DNA of 64,000 bases. Source: Gambelia wislizenii (taxonomy: Eukaryota; Chordata; Lepidosauria; Squamata; Crotaphytidae). The notes beneath the pieces are model-generated. The model was not told the origin of the DNA. It worked only from the letters and a program-made list of their open reading frames with translations, and searched no databases. The DNA lies in contig JAUMIR010000001.1 of the NCBI GenBank assembly GCA_030847615.1, positions 248,375,187-248,439,186 on the forward strand, written 5' to 3'. Shown here in pieces: positions 21,480 to 33,111 of the stretch (positions within the stretch are counted from its first letter, which is position 1; every line of letters begins with the position of its first letter). A program made the translations under genes and the position numbers.

Positions 21480-23635
21480 TTTAGGATAAAAATTAAATTA
21501 GTCAGTTTAAATAATGACACCAAAGTAATATTTGTATGTATTCTTTAAAAAAGCTAAATGGATTTACATAATAAAAACTGACAATAATATAATGCCAGGA
21601 CCTCCCTCCTAATCCTGGGCACCTGGGGCCCAGGCTAAAGCCCGGTCAGCCCACCACCACCATGGGGGCCATGATAAAGGCACTCCTTGTTTTGCTCCAA
21701 GTGGTATAATGGGCCCACTGGTTCCTTCCTCATTACCCTCCCTGGCTCTAGCAGTGTGTGTGTGTGTACTAATGTTCACAAGTGAAATACAAACAGAGAC
21801 AACTTCGTGCTGAACTAGTGAGCCCTGGTACCAGCTGGGAATGAGTGGTGGTATGTACTAAGGCTTTAGAGACAGTGTGGGAATCATGCAGATTTCAGGT
21901 TTTGGTTTTGGTAGCCAAAGTCCTTTGGCCAGATCTAGAACTTAATACGGATTGTGGGCACAGGAGGTATTCTATTGGCAAGGCAGACTGAGCAAAAAGA
22001 AATTCTAGAACGGGCAGGGTCAGAAAGGCTAAAGCCTAAACCAGTATCTTATGGGAAGACATGTAGGCCCTGCTAATCCACATTTAAACAACTGGTAACA
22101 TGTATGAAGGAAAACTTTGACTAGGTGCCTTCCTTGTTAGCACTTCCTACCTAAAAACAAAAGGCAATGGGCGATGAAGTGACAATATCTCACTTTCCCC
22201 CCTCAAGTACACATTACCAGGGAAACACAAACTGCCAGCCTTTACATAACATGTATTTTGGGCCTAATTGGGAGGGAGTTTAGAAGTGTGTCGGGTAGGG
22301 AGAGTGGTTAGAGTCTGTTGTGGACTGAAAAACAAGGACCAAGCAGAAAACACAGTAACCAGTGCCTGAGGAAAGATTATGCAAATCTATACAACTACAG
22401 ATGTAAACTGCTTTCTCCATTTCTGTGATGGAGGCTTGAACTAGGATTTGTCAGTATCCTCAAGAAACTGCTATTCTTATGATTATTTGAGGGGTGCCAA
22501 GCCATGACAATCAAATAAATATTAGATTATGGTTTTGAGAAGCTGGGATCAAATCACAGAGGGGAAACTATCAGGGGTTTTTTTTTCTTGTCATTGAAAA
22601 ACTGTGGTAAGAAAGTCAGTCTGGTGAGATTCCCATGTTGGTATAAGGACTCTCTCAGGATCTAAACTTGCAATTCTAAGGCAGGAGTGTGAGTACTATA
22701 AAGGCTCATGAACTGATTTCAGTGAACCCATCCAAATCTACTGTCAGAGGAGGAAGCCATAAAAGGTTTTGGTCCTGGATTAACTATCACATGGCCCCAC
22801 TTGGCCCATCTATGTCAGCATCTCAGTCCCCTGAGGAGCTGGTAGGAATAGGAAACTGAGAGAGGAACCATCACTTGGCCCAGTTCTTTCCCTATCTCTT
22901 CTTCTTTCTGGGCTAGTGTTCTTAGAGATGTCATATTGTTAGCTTTAGTGTGCTTTTAACTAGATTTTTTCACACACATCCTAGAGCTTTCTTGTCAGCT
23001 GGTGAAGGCAGCAAAGCTGACCTGTGAGATCTTATGAAGTACCATAGCTCGAGATTCAGACTGTGTGGAAGTAATGACTAATCTTGCAAACAGCCTGTCA
23101 CAACTCATCTTGAAACCTGCTACATTGTTCAGCACTTTTACTTTCAGGAAAGAAAATGTAGCTCAGCTTAATCAGTCTCTGTAGTGTTATTCCCAGAGAG
23201 TTCCCAATCCATGCCCTTTGGTGTCACCATCCATCACCTATGTCTCTTTAGATATTCAAAAAGGTTACAAAGGATCAGGGGAGTCTAAATAATACAACAG
23301 ACCATTGTGCATAATGGATATGGACCCAGTAAGGCAAAAGCATCCGCAGCAAGGCAGTGTTAGAACTCAGTGTCACTTCTCATAAAACATTTTTTGTGGA
23401 AGAAAACTGTTCACTGAAGGGGCCAACTTGCGTGAGCAGAATGGTATCAGCAGAGAGCACACGAGGTGGCATCTTTTCTTCCATGAGATGGGAAATCACA
23501 GTTTTTCCATTTCTCTCATAGAAACTGTAGCTGTAATCTTGCATAAATTTTGGGGGGTCCCATGTTACAGTACTTGTGAACATGACCACTTTTGTGAGCA
23601 GTTTTTACATGCATGTTGGCTGCCAACATGTTTTT
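21480..23635. other. Intron 1, no recognised feature
   Basis: Unique-looking AT-rich sequence. No exon, RNA gene or recurrent repeat seen. Confidence 0.45.
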
Positions 23636-23810
23636 AAAATTATTTTATTGAGTATTGATACATATCGAAAACAAAAAAGACAAAACAATATATACAAAAA
23701 CAATTTACAACATATAAAAACTACATACACAACAAATCTAACAACATAATCACTACATAATCACTACATTACGTAAAACACACTAAAAGGACTTTCAATA
23801 TCTGTCTCAT
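23636..23810 (-). mobile_element. Probable L1 3' UTR fragment
   Basis: Begins 'attttattgagtattgata' and continues with A/C-rich 'aaaacaatttacaacat' sequence, similar in style to inverted L1 3' ends in squamates. No coding part, so the assignment is tentative. Confidence 0.35.
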
Positions 23811-25185
23811 TTTGAATATCATCTTTTAGCTACCTTTCTCTCCTTACTTCTGTAAATTCAATTAACTCTATTGGTTTGTTTTGGCTTTTTCCCTTATATA
23901 TATATTTTTTTCCATACCTATATGTGTGTGTGTATTCTATATGATAATGGCAGCAAGGGTCACTTACGCAAAAATGAAAGACAAATGGGGATTTTTAACT
24001 CCCACTATTTGGGGGGGGGAGTGTTTTTAAATAATAAGCAGCTTAGGGGAAATCTGTAGTCTGTGTAGTGCAGTAGTTTAACCCATAGACTCAGGTATTA
24101 TATGATGGTGCTGCTGTAAGGCTGGGAGTTTGGACAAGAGAGAGTAATGGAGCCAGAAGTACTTTTGGAAGTTCCCTGAATAGCCCTGACAAAATTGCCA
24201 GGTACATCTTTTGTTGAAAAAATTGGATGATTGGTCTCAATAGCTGAAACTTCCTCAAGTCTTCGGAATGACTATGAAATACAAAAAGTCGACTTCTGCT
24301 TTTCTTCCACCCACCCCCTCCTAGTTAAGGATGAATTGGACTAGGTCTGTTAAAAGGAATAAAGGAGATGGACTGCAGTTAAATGGAGGGAGAGCATGGA
24401 CAGAGAACGCTGGGCAGGCCATCCATTTCTCTGAACTGATCAGAGGGGTGGATGTGCTTGTCTGTTGGAGAGTTTAAGCTGGTTGCCTGCACCTATGCTA
24501 AACTTGTACATTTGTAAATAAACTCAAATAGTAGAAAATACCACAAACCTCCAATGGTCTCCCTCTGAATGAAACTGAATCCAGACAAATGCTGTACTTC
24601 TAGCATTTTTCACCACTCAACTAAATGGTGTGAGTATGAGGATATACCCGCCAGGACAATTTTGCAAACTTGCCACTATCACCAACCTGATTGGTTTTAA
24701 AACAGTGTCACACCATCTCTCAGAACAAAAGCAAGACTTCATTTCATATGACTCAAACTGAGTGCTGCTATTGTACACACCTGTTTTCAAATGCCAATGC
24801 TCAGCCCATGTATGTACATATCCAAAAATGGGGAGAGGATTACACAAGCAACGTACCCCAAGGTCCTTGTCAGACTGAAGAAGAGACTAGGAACCTGTGG
24901 TGTTCCTTGCCCTTCTAGTGTGGCCAGTAGACTAGAATTCACCATCTTCACAAAACACAACTCTGGGCAGTGCTTACTAGCATTAGCTTTACAAGATCCA
25001 ACTCATAGTATATACAGTCTGTTGTGTCACCTTTGGCTGTTATGCTATACTCAAATATTCCTGATGGCAGTGATGTTAAAGTTGGCACATGCTTACAGTT
25101 ATATCATGTTATATACTCATATCATGTTATATACCTATATCATGTTGCATTCTTGCCATCCTTCAGCACATAAACATTTAGTTAT
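23811..25185. other. Intron 1, no recognised feature
   Basis: Nothing supportable apart from short (TA)n and (TG)n tracts near 23900-23930 and a small tandem 'atatcatgttatata' around 25100-25145. Confidence 0.4.
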
Positions 25186-25460
25186 ACAGGTCACCTACCC
25201 ACCCCCGCAATGAGGGATATGTTCCTGGACTTACCATTTATAAGTGAAACCACAGATAATAATAAACCCTATTAAAATAAAGGACTCCCCCCCCAAAAAA
25301 AATACCATAGAGTTACATTGGAGAACCAAGCAATCCCTAGAGAGGACACCTCTCTAGGTATTTTCCAGTGCAACTCTATGGTATGTGTCCCTATTTTTTT
25401 CAGATGTGGATAACTGAAACTGTAGATATTAGTTCCACGGATACAGGGGGAGGGGGGAAT
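25186..25460. mobile_element. Degraded Tigger-like repeat
   Basis: 'cacctacccacccccgcaat', 'taagtgaaaccacagataat' and the distal 'ttccacggatacagggggag' resemble the inverted ends of the Tigger-like MITEs. Inside, 'ctagagaggacacctctctag' forms a short palindrome. Exact ends are lost. Confidence 0.5.
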
Positions 25461-26350
25461 TACGTAGTTATATTATGTCAGGAATATTCAACTAGAGGTC
25501 TATGTACTAAACACTTAAATATGATTTTCTCTTATGCCTATGTAGTCAATTGTCTCTTAACTGTCCCCCTCCAACCCACCCCCTATCTCCTTCAACCTCA
25601 CACTGTCCCTCTTCCTCTCATTCTTTCAGGCAGTTTCCATCCATGTGCAAATGAACAGTCTCTGCCAATCTTTCCACACTTGTCAGTTGCTGTATATAAA
25701 CCCAGAGAGAGAGAGAGAGAATGGCACCACTCAGAAAACTGTACAATGATCCAAACTGATATTATAGCTTATATTAGATCACAGAGGGGGCTGGTGGAAC
25801 TCCCCTTGTGGGAAGACCTGTATGCTAAAAGCAGTCCCACCAGACCAGCTCTCTCTGCTGCATGGGAAATAGAAATCCAGAGCAGCTTTCCTCCACACAG
25901 CTGTTGAATTTCTGTCCAATGCATAACTGCCAACGGGGACAGTGCACCATCAGAAATGAGGAAAAATAGGTTAGCAGTTCTTGCACCAGGGTGTTGGTCC
26001 AGTGCTAAAAAGAATAGAGCTTGGAATATGAGCATGTTAGGCATTCATTCGGGGAATTATAAGAATTCTGAGCTATGACTGGGAATAAGAGATTTCATCT
26101 GCAAGCAGCACACTATTGATACAGAACACATAGCTGCATGCAGTAGAAATGTCAGGCTACTAAAGTAAAGCAAGGCTGTTAAGAATTTCAGCCCACTGCT
26201 GTGTATGCACCATTCATTCATTCATTCATTCTCCAAGATACCAGCAGTGTCACTCACCAACACCCAAGCTATTAAGAAAGTGCAAATCCAAAACTACAAT
26301 AAACAAATTTGCTGTTTACAGTCAAGAGTCAGAGCTTATCACACTGGTGA

Positions 26351-26923
26351 GGACTTTATCAGACACAGAAAATACGACATCATCAAGACACCACATAACT
26401 GCGAAAGGGCGCACGGATCAGATGACGTCACCCTTTCGCGATTAAAAACAGACCAAACCCCGTCATTTTTAATTGATGGCTTAAGCCATCAATAGATCCC
26501 CCTGCTGCTTTTTTGCCAGCATTGCCGACATGTGATGCCTCTGTCGCTTTAAATCTCATACTTACCCCGACAATGCCCTCTCCAGCGCAAACACTTCCAG
26601 GTCAGATTGGGACATCCAGGTAAGTGACCACCTTTTTTTTTAACCTCCCCTGGGTTACCTGGGACCTTTAAAATGTGTGTGCGTGCTTTGTGCAACTTTA
26701 AATGTAGTTTTCTGTGTTTTATTTTTGAATTTCCCATACAACGGAATCGTGTGAGATTTCAAGCGAGGAAGTGAACAGAGCTCCATTCACTTCCTCTTTA
26801 TTGCCAGGATGCCTTTGCCAGGAAAGGAGGTAAGTGCAGGGGGAACGTTCTTTTGCTGGCATAGAAATGGATTTTTCTATGCCAGCAAAAGAACGTTTTA
26901 AAACTTATAGTCTGATAAAGTCC
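26351..26923 (+). mobile_element. Family A MITE (A3), complete 573 bp
   Basis: Ends GGACTTTATCAGAC and GTCTGATAAAGTCC, flanked by TGA/TGA (26348-26350, 26924-26926). It has three hairpins: the 'cgaaaggg'/'ccctttcg' pair (26401-26439), a perfect 22-bp palindrome at 26472-26493, and perfect 21-bp arms at 26844-26864 and 26877-26897. Splice-donor-like CCAGGTAAGTG (about 26609-26619) and GAGGTAAGTG (about 26827-26836) are on the plus strand. Confidence 0.9.
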
Positions 26924-27199
26924 TGAGTGAACTCACTGTGATGAAATGGGTCAAAGAAAGGCAGTTGCACCCCCAACATAGTAGATATAAATTGTTAAAA
27001 TTGAGGGACAGCACTAGAAGATACCGAAGGTTCAAAGTGCTTTCAAGGTATAAAGAAATAAGTTGTATAAATTGACTCAGGACTTTATCATACCACCCCC
27101 GCATAAAAATTCTTTTGCTGGCATATATTGAAAAGTTTTTATGCCAGCAAAAGAACCCCCTACCAGACTTACCTTGAGTCATATCAGAAAGCCAGCCCC

Positions 27200-28463
27200 A
27201 AAAGTGGATGCCAGTCTTGGCCCCGAACCCATCCCCAATACGACCCTTTTTTGCTACACCCCAGCTTTATGGCCCCAGATAAATTCCTTCAGTATGAACC
27301 CTGGAAACAGCATGGGCTCCATCACATAAGGGACCTATTTGAAGGTGGAAAACCTAAATCAACACAAGACATTTTGGCCACGCTCTCTCCGTTTAGTCCC
27401 AATTGGCCCCAGCTTCACCAAACCATTACATTTTTATCCTGCTTCGTTGCACAAGGAGAATACCCCCGATCACTCACCTTTTACGAAGCTGCTTGTGCTA
27501 TCCCTAACTTCCTACACAAAGGTTTGGCTGTGACTATATTATAAGTCCATACTTGGTCATCAATATGGAGAAAGTGATCTCACACGAACAGTCTGGCAGT
27601 CTGACCTTAACACTATGCTTTCAGAATCTGAGTGGGCATGCATATGGTCCTCTCCCCCTTACAAATCATGTTCAGCAGCTGTTAGAAAAGGGACACTGAA
27701 AATTATTCATAAATGGTATCTTACTCCTCTGCAACTCTCTAGAATGACCAAGTTCATGTCCCCTAATTGCTGGCAAGGTTGCAATGTGATCGGCTCCTAC
27801 TTGCATATGTGGGTAGAATGTCCATCAGTACAAAAATTTTTGGAATAAGGTGTTATATTATCTCTCCTCCATCATACAACAATCTATCAACTTTTGTCCT
27901 GCTCTTTTGCTCTTGACAATTTATATTGGTGGAAACAGTACCTTAAAATACAGAAAAATATTGGCATTCCTCTTAGCAGCTGCCTGGACCGAGATAGCCA
28001 AGCACTGGAAAACTGGATTGTTTTTCATACAGGGATGGTGAGAAAGGGTTTGGTCCACTTGGCTCTCTGAGAAACTGGCCTATATGACCAAGCTATATAA
28101 TGGTAACATGCCAGCTACTACTTTTGAAGAGGACTGGTTTATTTTAATACAATATGTAAACAATACAAGCCAATACCCGAGACCCCCAGGAGCCCAGCTC
28201 CCATTCTGGAAGAATGTGCTGCACAACTCTACCGTTCCCTCTGCAACTTCCATGATATTGTCGACTGCTCTTACTTAGACTAATCTGTGAAAGTGAAGAA
28301 ATACAAAACGTGTACCTGCTGTGCCCTGGACTATACAGGTTTTCCTTTCCTGCTATTTGTAACCATCCTGACTATGTTTGTCATTGAATGTTCATTTGTT
28401 TGTGAGACATTACTGTTTCTATGTTGACTCATGAATTGATCCAAATAAAATCTTGAAAAAAAG
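27200..28463 (+). pseudogene. L1 LINE 3' end (ORF2 C-terminus)
   Basis: Reading with frameshifts gives the L1 ORF2 C-terminal block: KWYLTPLQLSRM, SPNCWQGCNVIGSYLHMWVE, CPSVQKF, then LAFLLAAAWTEIAKHWK and EEDWFILIQYVN. L1 usually has CWRC in place of CWQG, so the second Cys is lost. Several stops and frame changes are present. It ends in 'aataaaatcttgaaaaaaa'. It is flanked by an imperfect 13-bp duplication of family A sequence (27187-27199 and 28464-28476), showing insertion into A4. Confidence 0.85.
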
Positions 28464-28646
28464 GAAAGGCAGCCCTGGCAGTAACAGAGTACAAATGGAG
28501 CTCCATTTATTTCCAGGTTCCAAATCTCGCCAATTCTTGCAAGAAGATGCTAGCGTGGCAAATTCAAAAAATACATTTTTAAAAAACCTCATAAAAAGTA
28601 CACACAAGCACAGAAACAACCTCACAAAGTCCCAAGTACACTGGGG

Positions 28647-30560
28647 AATCATAGAATCATAGAATTGCAGAGCTGGAAGAGACCACGAGGGCCATCCAGT
28701 CCAACCCCCTGCCATGCAGGAAATCACAATCAAAGCATCCCCGACAGATGGCCATCCAGCCTCTGTTTAAAGACCTCCAAGGAAGGAGACCCCACCACAC
28801 TCCGAGGGAGTACGTTCCACTGCCGAACACCTCTTACTGTCAAAAAGTTCCTCCTAATGTTGAGGTGGAATCTCTGTTCCTGGAGCTTGCATCCATTGCT
28901 CTGTGTTCCAATCTCTGGAGCAGCAGAAAACAAGCTTGCTCCATCCTCAACGTGACACCCCTTCAAATACTTAAACAGGGCTATCATATCGTCTCTTAAC
29001 CGTCTTTTTTCCAGGCTAAACATACCCAGCTCCCTAAGTCTCTCCTCATAAGGCATGGTTTCCAGACCTTTCACCATTTTAGTTGCCCTCCTCTGGACAC
29101 GCTCCAATTTGTCAATATCCTTTTTGAATTGTGGTGCCCAGAACTGGACACAGTATTCTAGGTGAGGCCTGACCAAGGCAGAATAGAGCGGCACTATTAC
29201 TTCCCTTGATCTGGACACTATACTTCTATTGATGCAGCCCAAAATCGCATTGGCCTTTTTAGCTGCTGCATCACATTGTTGACTCATGTTCAACTTGTGG
29301 TCTACTAGGACTCCTAGATCCCTTTCGCACGTAGTCTCATTCAGCCAGGTCTCCCCCATCCTATATCTATGCATTTCATTTTTTCGCCCTAAGTGCAGTA
29401 CCTTACATTTCTCCGTATTGAATTTCATTTTGTTAGCTTTGGCCCAGCTCTCCAGTTTATCCAGGTCATCTTGAATTTTGATCCTGTCCTCCAGGGTATT
29501 AGCTACTCCTCCTAATTTGGTGTCATCTGCAAATTTGGTAAGTGTGCCCCTATTTCCCTCATCCCTCTGGCTTTTCTTCGCAAACGAAGATTCAGGAAGG
29601 ACTCATCCCGCGCTTTCTGCAAGCGCGCTGATGACTAAAAAGGCCAATCCGAGATAAACAAGTCCGGTTGCAAAAAGCACAGCAGAAGGTCTCCTTGGGT
29701 GATGTTTTTGGGTTGTGATTCTTTCTGCGTTGTCGTTTCTCTTCAAGACTTGTTCGTCGTGAGTTCTCAAATAAGGCTGCAGCATTGTGGATAGTGCGTC
29801 TCCATGCCTCCCGATGTGAGGCCAGGGCGGACCACTGTTGGTGATCAATTTGGCCAAGCCTGAGATGTTGTTTCAGGGAGTCTTTGTATCGCTTTTTTGG
29901 AGCGCCCCTCTTACGCTGACCCGTGGCGAGTTCACCGTAGAGTAGTATTTTTGGGAGGCGATGGTCCTCCATCCTAGAAACGTGCCCTGCCCAGCGCAGC
30001 TGTGTTCTCAATATCATGGCCTCAATGCTGGTGATCCCTGCTTGCTCAAGGACAGCAACATTCGTCACATAGTCAGTCCAGTGTATATTTAGGATTGTGC
30101 GTAGACAGCGCTGATGAAAGCGCTCGAGGAGTCGTAGGTGGTGGCGATAGGTGACCCATGTTTCAGATCCATAAAGGAGGATAGACAGTACGATGGCTCT
30201 ATACACACTGATTTTTGTGCTTTGCCTCAGGTGTTTATTGCTCAGACTCTTCCCTCATCCAAGTCATTGATAAAGATGTTGAATAGCATTGGGCCCAGGA
30301 CAGAACCCTGTGGCACCCCACTGGTCACGTCTTTCCAAGACGAAGAGGAGCCACTGCTGAGCACCCTTTGGGTACGGCCGGTCAACCAATTACAAATCCA
30401 TTGAACTGTTAACTTGTCTAGCCCACATTTTACAAGCTTGTTTGCAAGAATGTCATGGGGAACCTTGTCAAAGGCCTTACTGAGATCAAGGTATGCGATG
30501 TCCACAGCGTTCCCTTCATCTACCAAGCTGGTAATTTTATCAAAAAAGAGATCAGAGGTA
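28647..30560 (-). pseudogene. CR1 LINE, 5'-truncated ORF2
   Basis: The 3' tail AATCATAGAATCATAG is at 28647. On the minus strand the RT part gives [39 protein letters not shown] (30242-30560), and after an inserted LINE the C-terminal part MKFNTEKCKVLHLGRKNEM, LVRPHLEYCVQFWAPQ, LERVQRRATKMV (28730-29428). The missing FADD-containing stretch falls beside the insertion. No endonuclease domain, so it is dead on arrival. Inserted in A4. Confidence 0.92.
29565..30249 (-). pseudogene. LINE family X, 3' end inside CR1
   Basis: Open on the minus strand for about 204 codons: AIVLSILLYGSETWVTYRHH, LRWAGHVSRMEDHRLPKILL, GQRKRGAPKKRYKDSLKQHL, and a C-terminal Cys/His motif CAFCNRTC...LFSHQRAC that looks like a single zinc finger. 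A perfect 11-bp duplication TTCCCTCATCC (29554-29564, 30250-30260) marks insertion into the CR1 copy. It is the best preserved of the three X copies and lacks the frame breaks of the one at 3838. Confidence 0.88.
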
Positions 30561-30736
30561 AAAGAAAAAAGAAAAAAAGAGTGTCCCTTACCTGGCGGTC
30601 CCGATCTCACCCAGAAGTGTTCTGACAATTGACACTGTATTCACTGAGCACAATGGCACAAAGTTTCAAATGCTGGCAAAAAAGCTCCATGGGAGAAATT
30701 GATGGCTTGGCCCATCAATAAAAATGTATACTTTAT

Positions 30737-31464
30737 TGTGGGAAATGTAGTATTCTTCATGCACCGCCCCCCCCACTTGGTAAGTTTAGGGAAACTCCTT
30801 GCATGCTGAAGTTCCTACCCCTCCCCCCGTTCTCCTCTCAAAACAACTTAGACATTTGTAGCTATGGGGTGACCATTGAGTCATTCATCACATGACCTCC
30901 TGATTTAAAATTTTATGATCTTTTGTTCATTCCATCTTGGGAAGAGAAGCCTCATACATGAGGTTCTTGCTTTCCTTTCCTTCCTTTCCTACCATGCATC
31001 TTACCTCCAATCATGAAGAGGAGAGTTAAAGCTCACATACTCACCTTTTCTGAAGAATAATGAAATGTGGACTCCTACTGCTGTAATACTTAGAAAACCT
31101 GCCTTGTTTATCCTATTCTAAACTGAAAACTCCCAGGATTGGGTGAGTTTCACTATCCTGAAAATCCTTTTTAGTTAGTTAAGGACCTAGCCTTGCTTTG
31201 AGTACGTAAATTGTGAAACTCTTAGTAAACTGTTTTTATATATGCATTTTTAAACAAACATCTTTTTGTCTTTATTTCAATTTGAGTGGCCTTAATGACT
31301 GGGTGATTCAGAGTATTTAGAAATGCTAATTGAGTCTGCCTCGCTTTGTGTACTTGCTTAATTCTGTTTAATAAATGGAAACTTTTTCAAGAAAATATTC
31401 CCAAAGGGCTTGCTCACTGGAATGTTTAATAAATTTTTAATTTTTATACTCATACACCCCAACA
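30737..31464. mobile_element. Probable solo LTR
   Basis: The sequence interrupting A4 starts TGTGGG and ends CCCCAACA, the TG...CA form of LTRs, with imperfect CTTTAT/CTTATT flanks. AATAAA signals lie near 31368 and 31430, close to the right end. No internal retroviral coding region is present. Strand and family unknown; another insertion type is possible. Confidence 0.35.
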
Positions 31465-31637
31465 CTTATTGATAGCACAAGATCATGAAAGGACAACATC
31501 GTATGGTATGTGCATCCTTTCACAATCATCAGGCGACCTTATGACGCCATATTTGCTGCATCTAATAAAGTCCTCAGACAGAGGTCAAGTAGCTAACTGG
31601 AAATATAAATACATGTGTGAAAATACATCATGCTATA

Positions 31638-33111
31638 CAGTGGCACCCCCATATCTGTGGGGGATTAGTTCCACACACACACCCACAGATGGTGAATTCC
31701 ACAGATAATATCAAACGCCATCCACCACCACCACCCTGCCACTGCACGCTCATTCCTGCCCCCTCCCTTCCCCATTCATCCTGCCATGGCCCCCCATAAT
31801 AATAATAATAATAATAATAATATTTATTTATACCCCGCCCCTCTGTTAAAACAATCGGGGCGGCTTACAAAAATTAAAATACAATACAGATAAAATCCCC
31901 AAACACCGCCCACCCCCAACCTCCCCCATAAAAAAAAAATTAAACAATTATAAATTAAAACCAACTGATCTAAAAACACATTTAAAAACAATAAATACAA
32001 TAAAATACAATAAGTGGCCAGTGGACTAAAAGAAGCCAGGATCCCCTGAGGCCGGGATCTAATTAGGAAAGGCCTGCCGAAAGAGATCCGTCTTTAGTGC
32101 TTTTTTAAAGCTACTCAAGCTTGTTATCTGACGGATCTCGTTCGGCAGGTCATTCCACAATTTGGGGGCGATTACCGAAAAGGCCCTCTGGGAGGTTGCA
32201 GACAGCCTAGATTTTTGTGGCTGAAGCAAATTCCTCCCAGAGGACCGGTGTGCGCGGGGAGGATTGCATGGGAGGAGACGGTTCCGGAGATAAGTTGGAC
32301 CCAAGCCATTTAGGGCTTTAAAGGTAATAACCAACATCTTATACTGGGCCTGGAAACTGATAGGCAGCCAGTGGAGAGATCTTAACACTGGAGTTATATG
32401 GTCCCTCCGAGATGTTCCTGAGACCACTCTGGCTGCCATATTTTGTACCAATTGAAGTTTCTGGACCAAGCATGAGGGCAGCCCCATGTAGAGCACATTG
32501 CAGAAATCTAGATGAGAGGTTACCAGCGCGTGCACCACAGTCTCGAGGTCCTTTACTTCCAGGAAATAGCACAGCTGGCGTATCAGCCGAAGCTGATAAC
32601 AGGCGCTCTTGACTGTCGCATTCACCTGACTCGTCATCTGAAGCGATGAATCAAGGAGCACCCCCAGACTGCGAACACAGTCCTTAACGGAGAGTGTGAT
32701 CCCGTCCAGGACTGGAGGTTGCAACCCAACTCCTGGTTTCGGGGCTGCTACCGTGAGCACATCTGTTTTGTCTGGATTTAATCTCAATCTGTTTTTCCTC
32801 ATCCAGCCCATTACTGCCTGGAGACTGGAGGTCTCCTGGGAGGGCGGGACAGATGTGATCACACCTGTCCCCTCCCTTCCTCTTTCACCCTGCCATGGCC
32901 CTGCCGTGACCGGAGGTCTCCTAGGAGGAGGGGGCAGGCGCAACTGCTCCTGCCCCCTCCCTTCCCCCCACCATGGCCCCACCATGCATGGAGCCATCCC
33001 AGGGGAAGGGAGGAAGGAGCAAGATCCCTCCTCCCCCTCCCTACCCCCCATCGCCAACCATGGATAATTGAATCTGTGGTTGGTGAATCAATGGATATGG
33101 GGGTGCTACTG
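31638..33111. mobile_element. Tigger-like MITE split by an L2
   Basis: TA-flanked. Starts CAGTGGCACCCCCATATCTG and ends ATATGGGGGTGCTACTG, so the two ends still pair across 1.47 kb. The inserted L2 occupies about 31797-32835. GC-rich tandem units ('ggaggtctcctggg', 'ggaggtctcctagg', 'cctgccccctcccttcc') remain in the right part. Confidence 0.85.
31797..32835 (-). pseudogene. L2 LINE 3' end with open C-terminal frame
   Basis: (AAT)n at 31797-31822 and 'tataccccgcccctctg' are the inverted L2 tail. The minus-strand frame from about 32830 to 32059 reads LQAVMGWMRKNRLRLNPDKT, SLGVLLDSSLQM, SLHWLPISFQAQYKMLVITF, and ends KTDLFRQAFPN-stop. This is the post-RT C-terminus of an L2-clade LINE. The upstream part of the same open frame (to 33057) is Tigger sequence, not LINE. 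The RT core and endonuclease are absent. Confidence 0.88.

Larger units (their letters stand above)
27080..31573 (-). mobile_element. Family A MITE (A4) split by nested insertions
   Basis: Outer ends GGACTTTATCA and CTAATAAAGTCC, flanked by TCA/TCA (27077-27079, 31574-31576). The element resumes in pieces: 27080-27199, 28464-28646, about 30561-30736 and 31465-31573. Together these follow A2 in order. The insertions are L1 (27200-28463), CR1 (28647 to about 30560, itself holding LINE X) and a probable solo LTR (30737-31464). Confidence 0.85.

Noticed and set aside
32059..33057. 332-codon protein on the minus strand as one gene
   Set aside because: It is a chimera: the first part is GC-rich Tigger-like sequence and only the rest is an L2 C-terminus.
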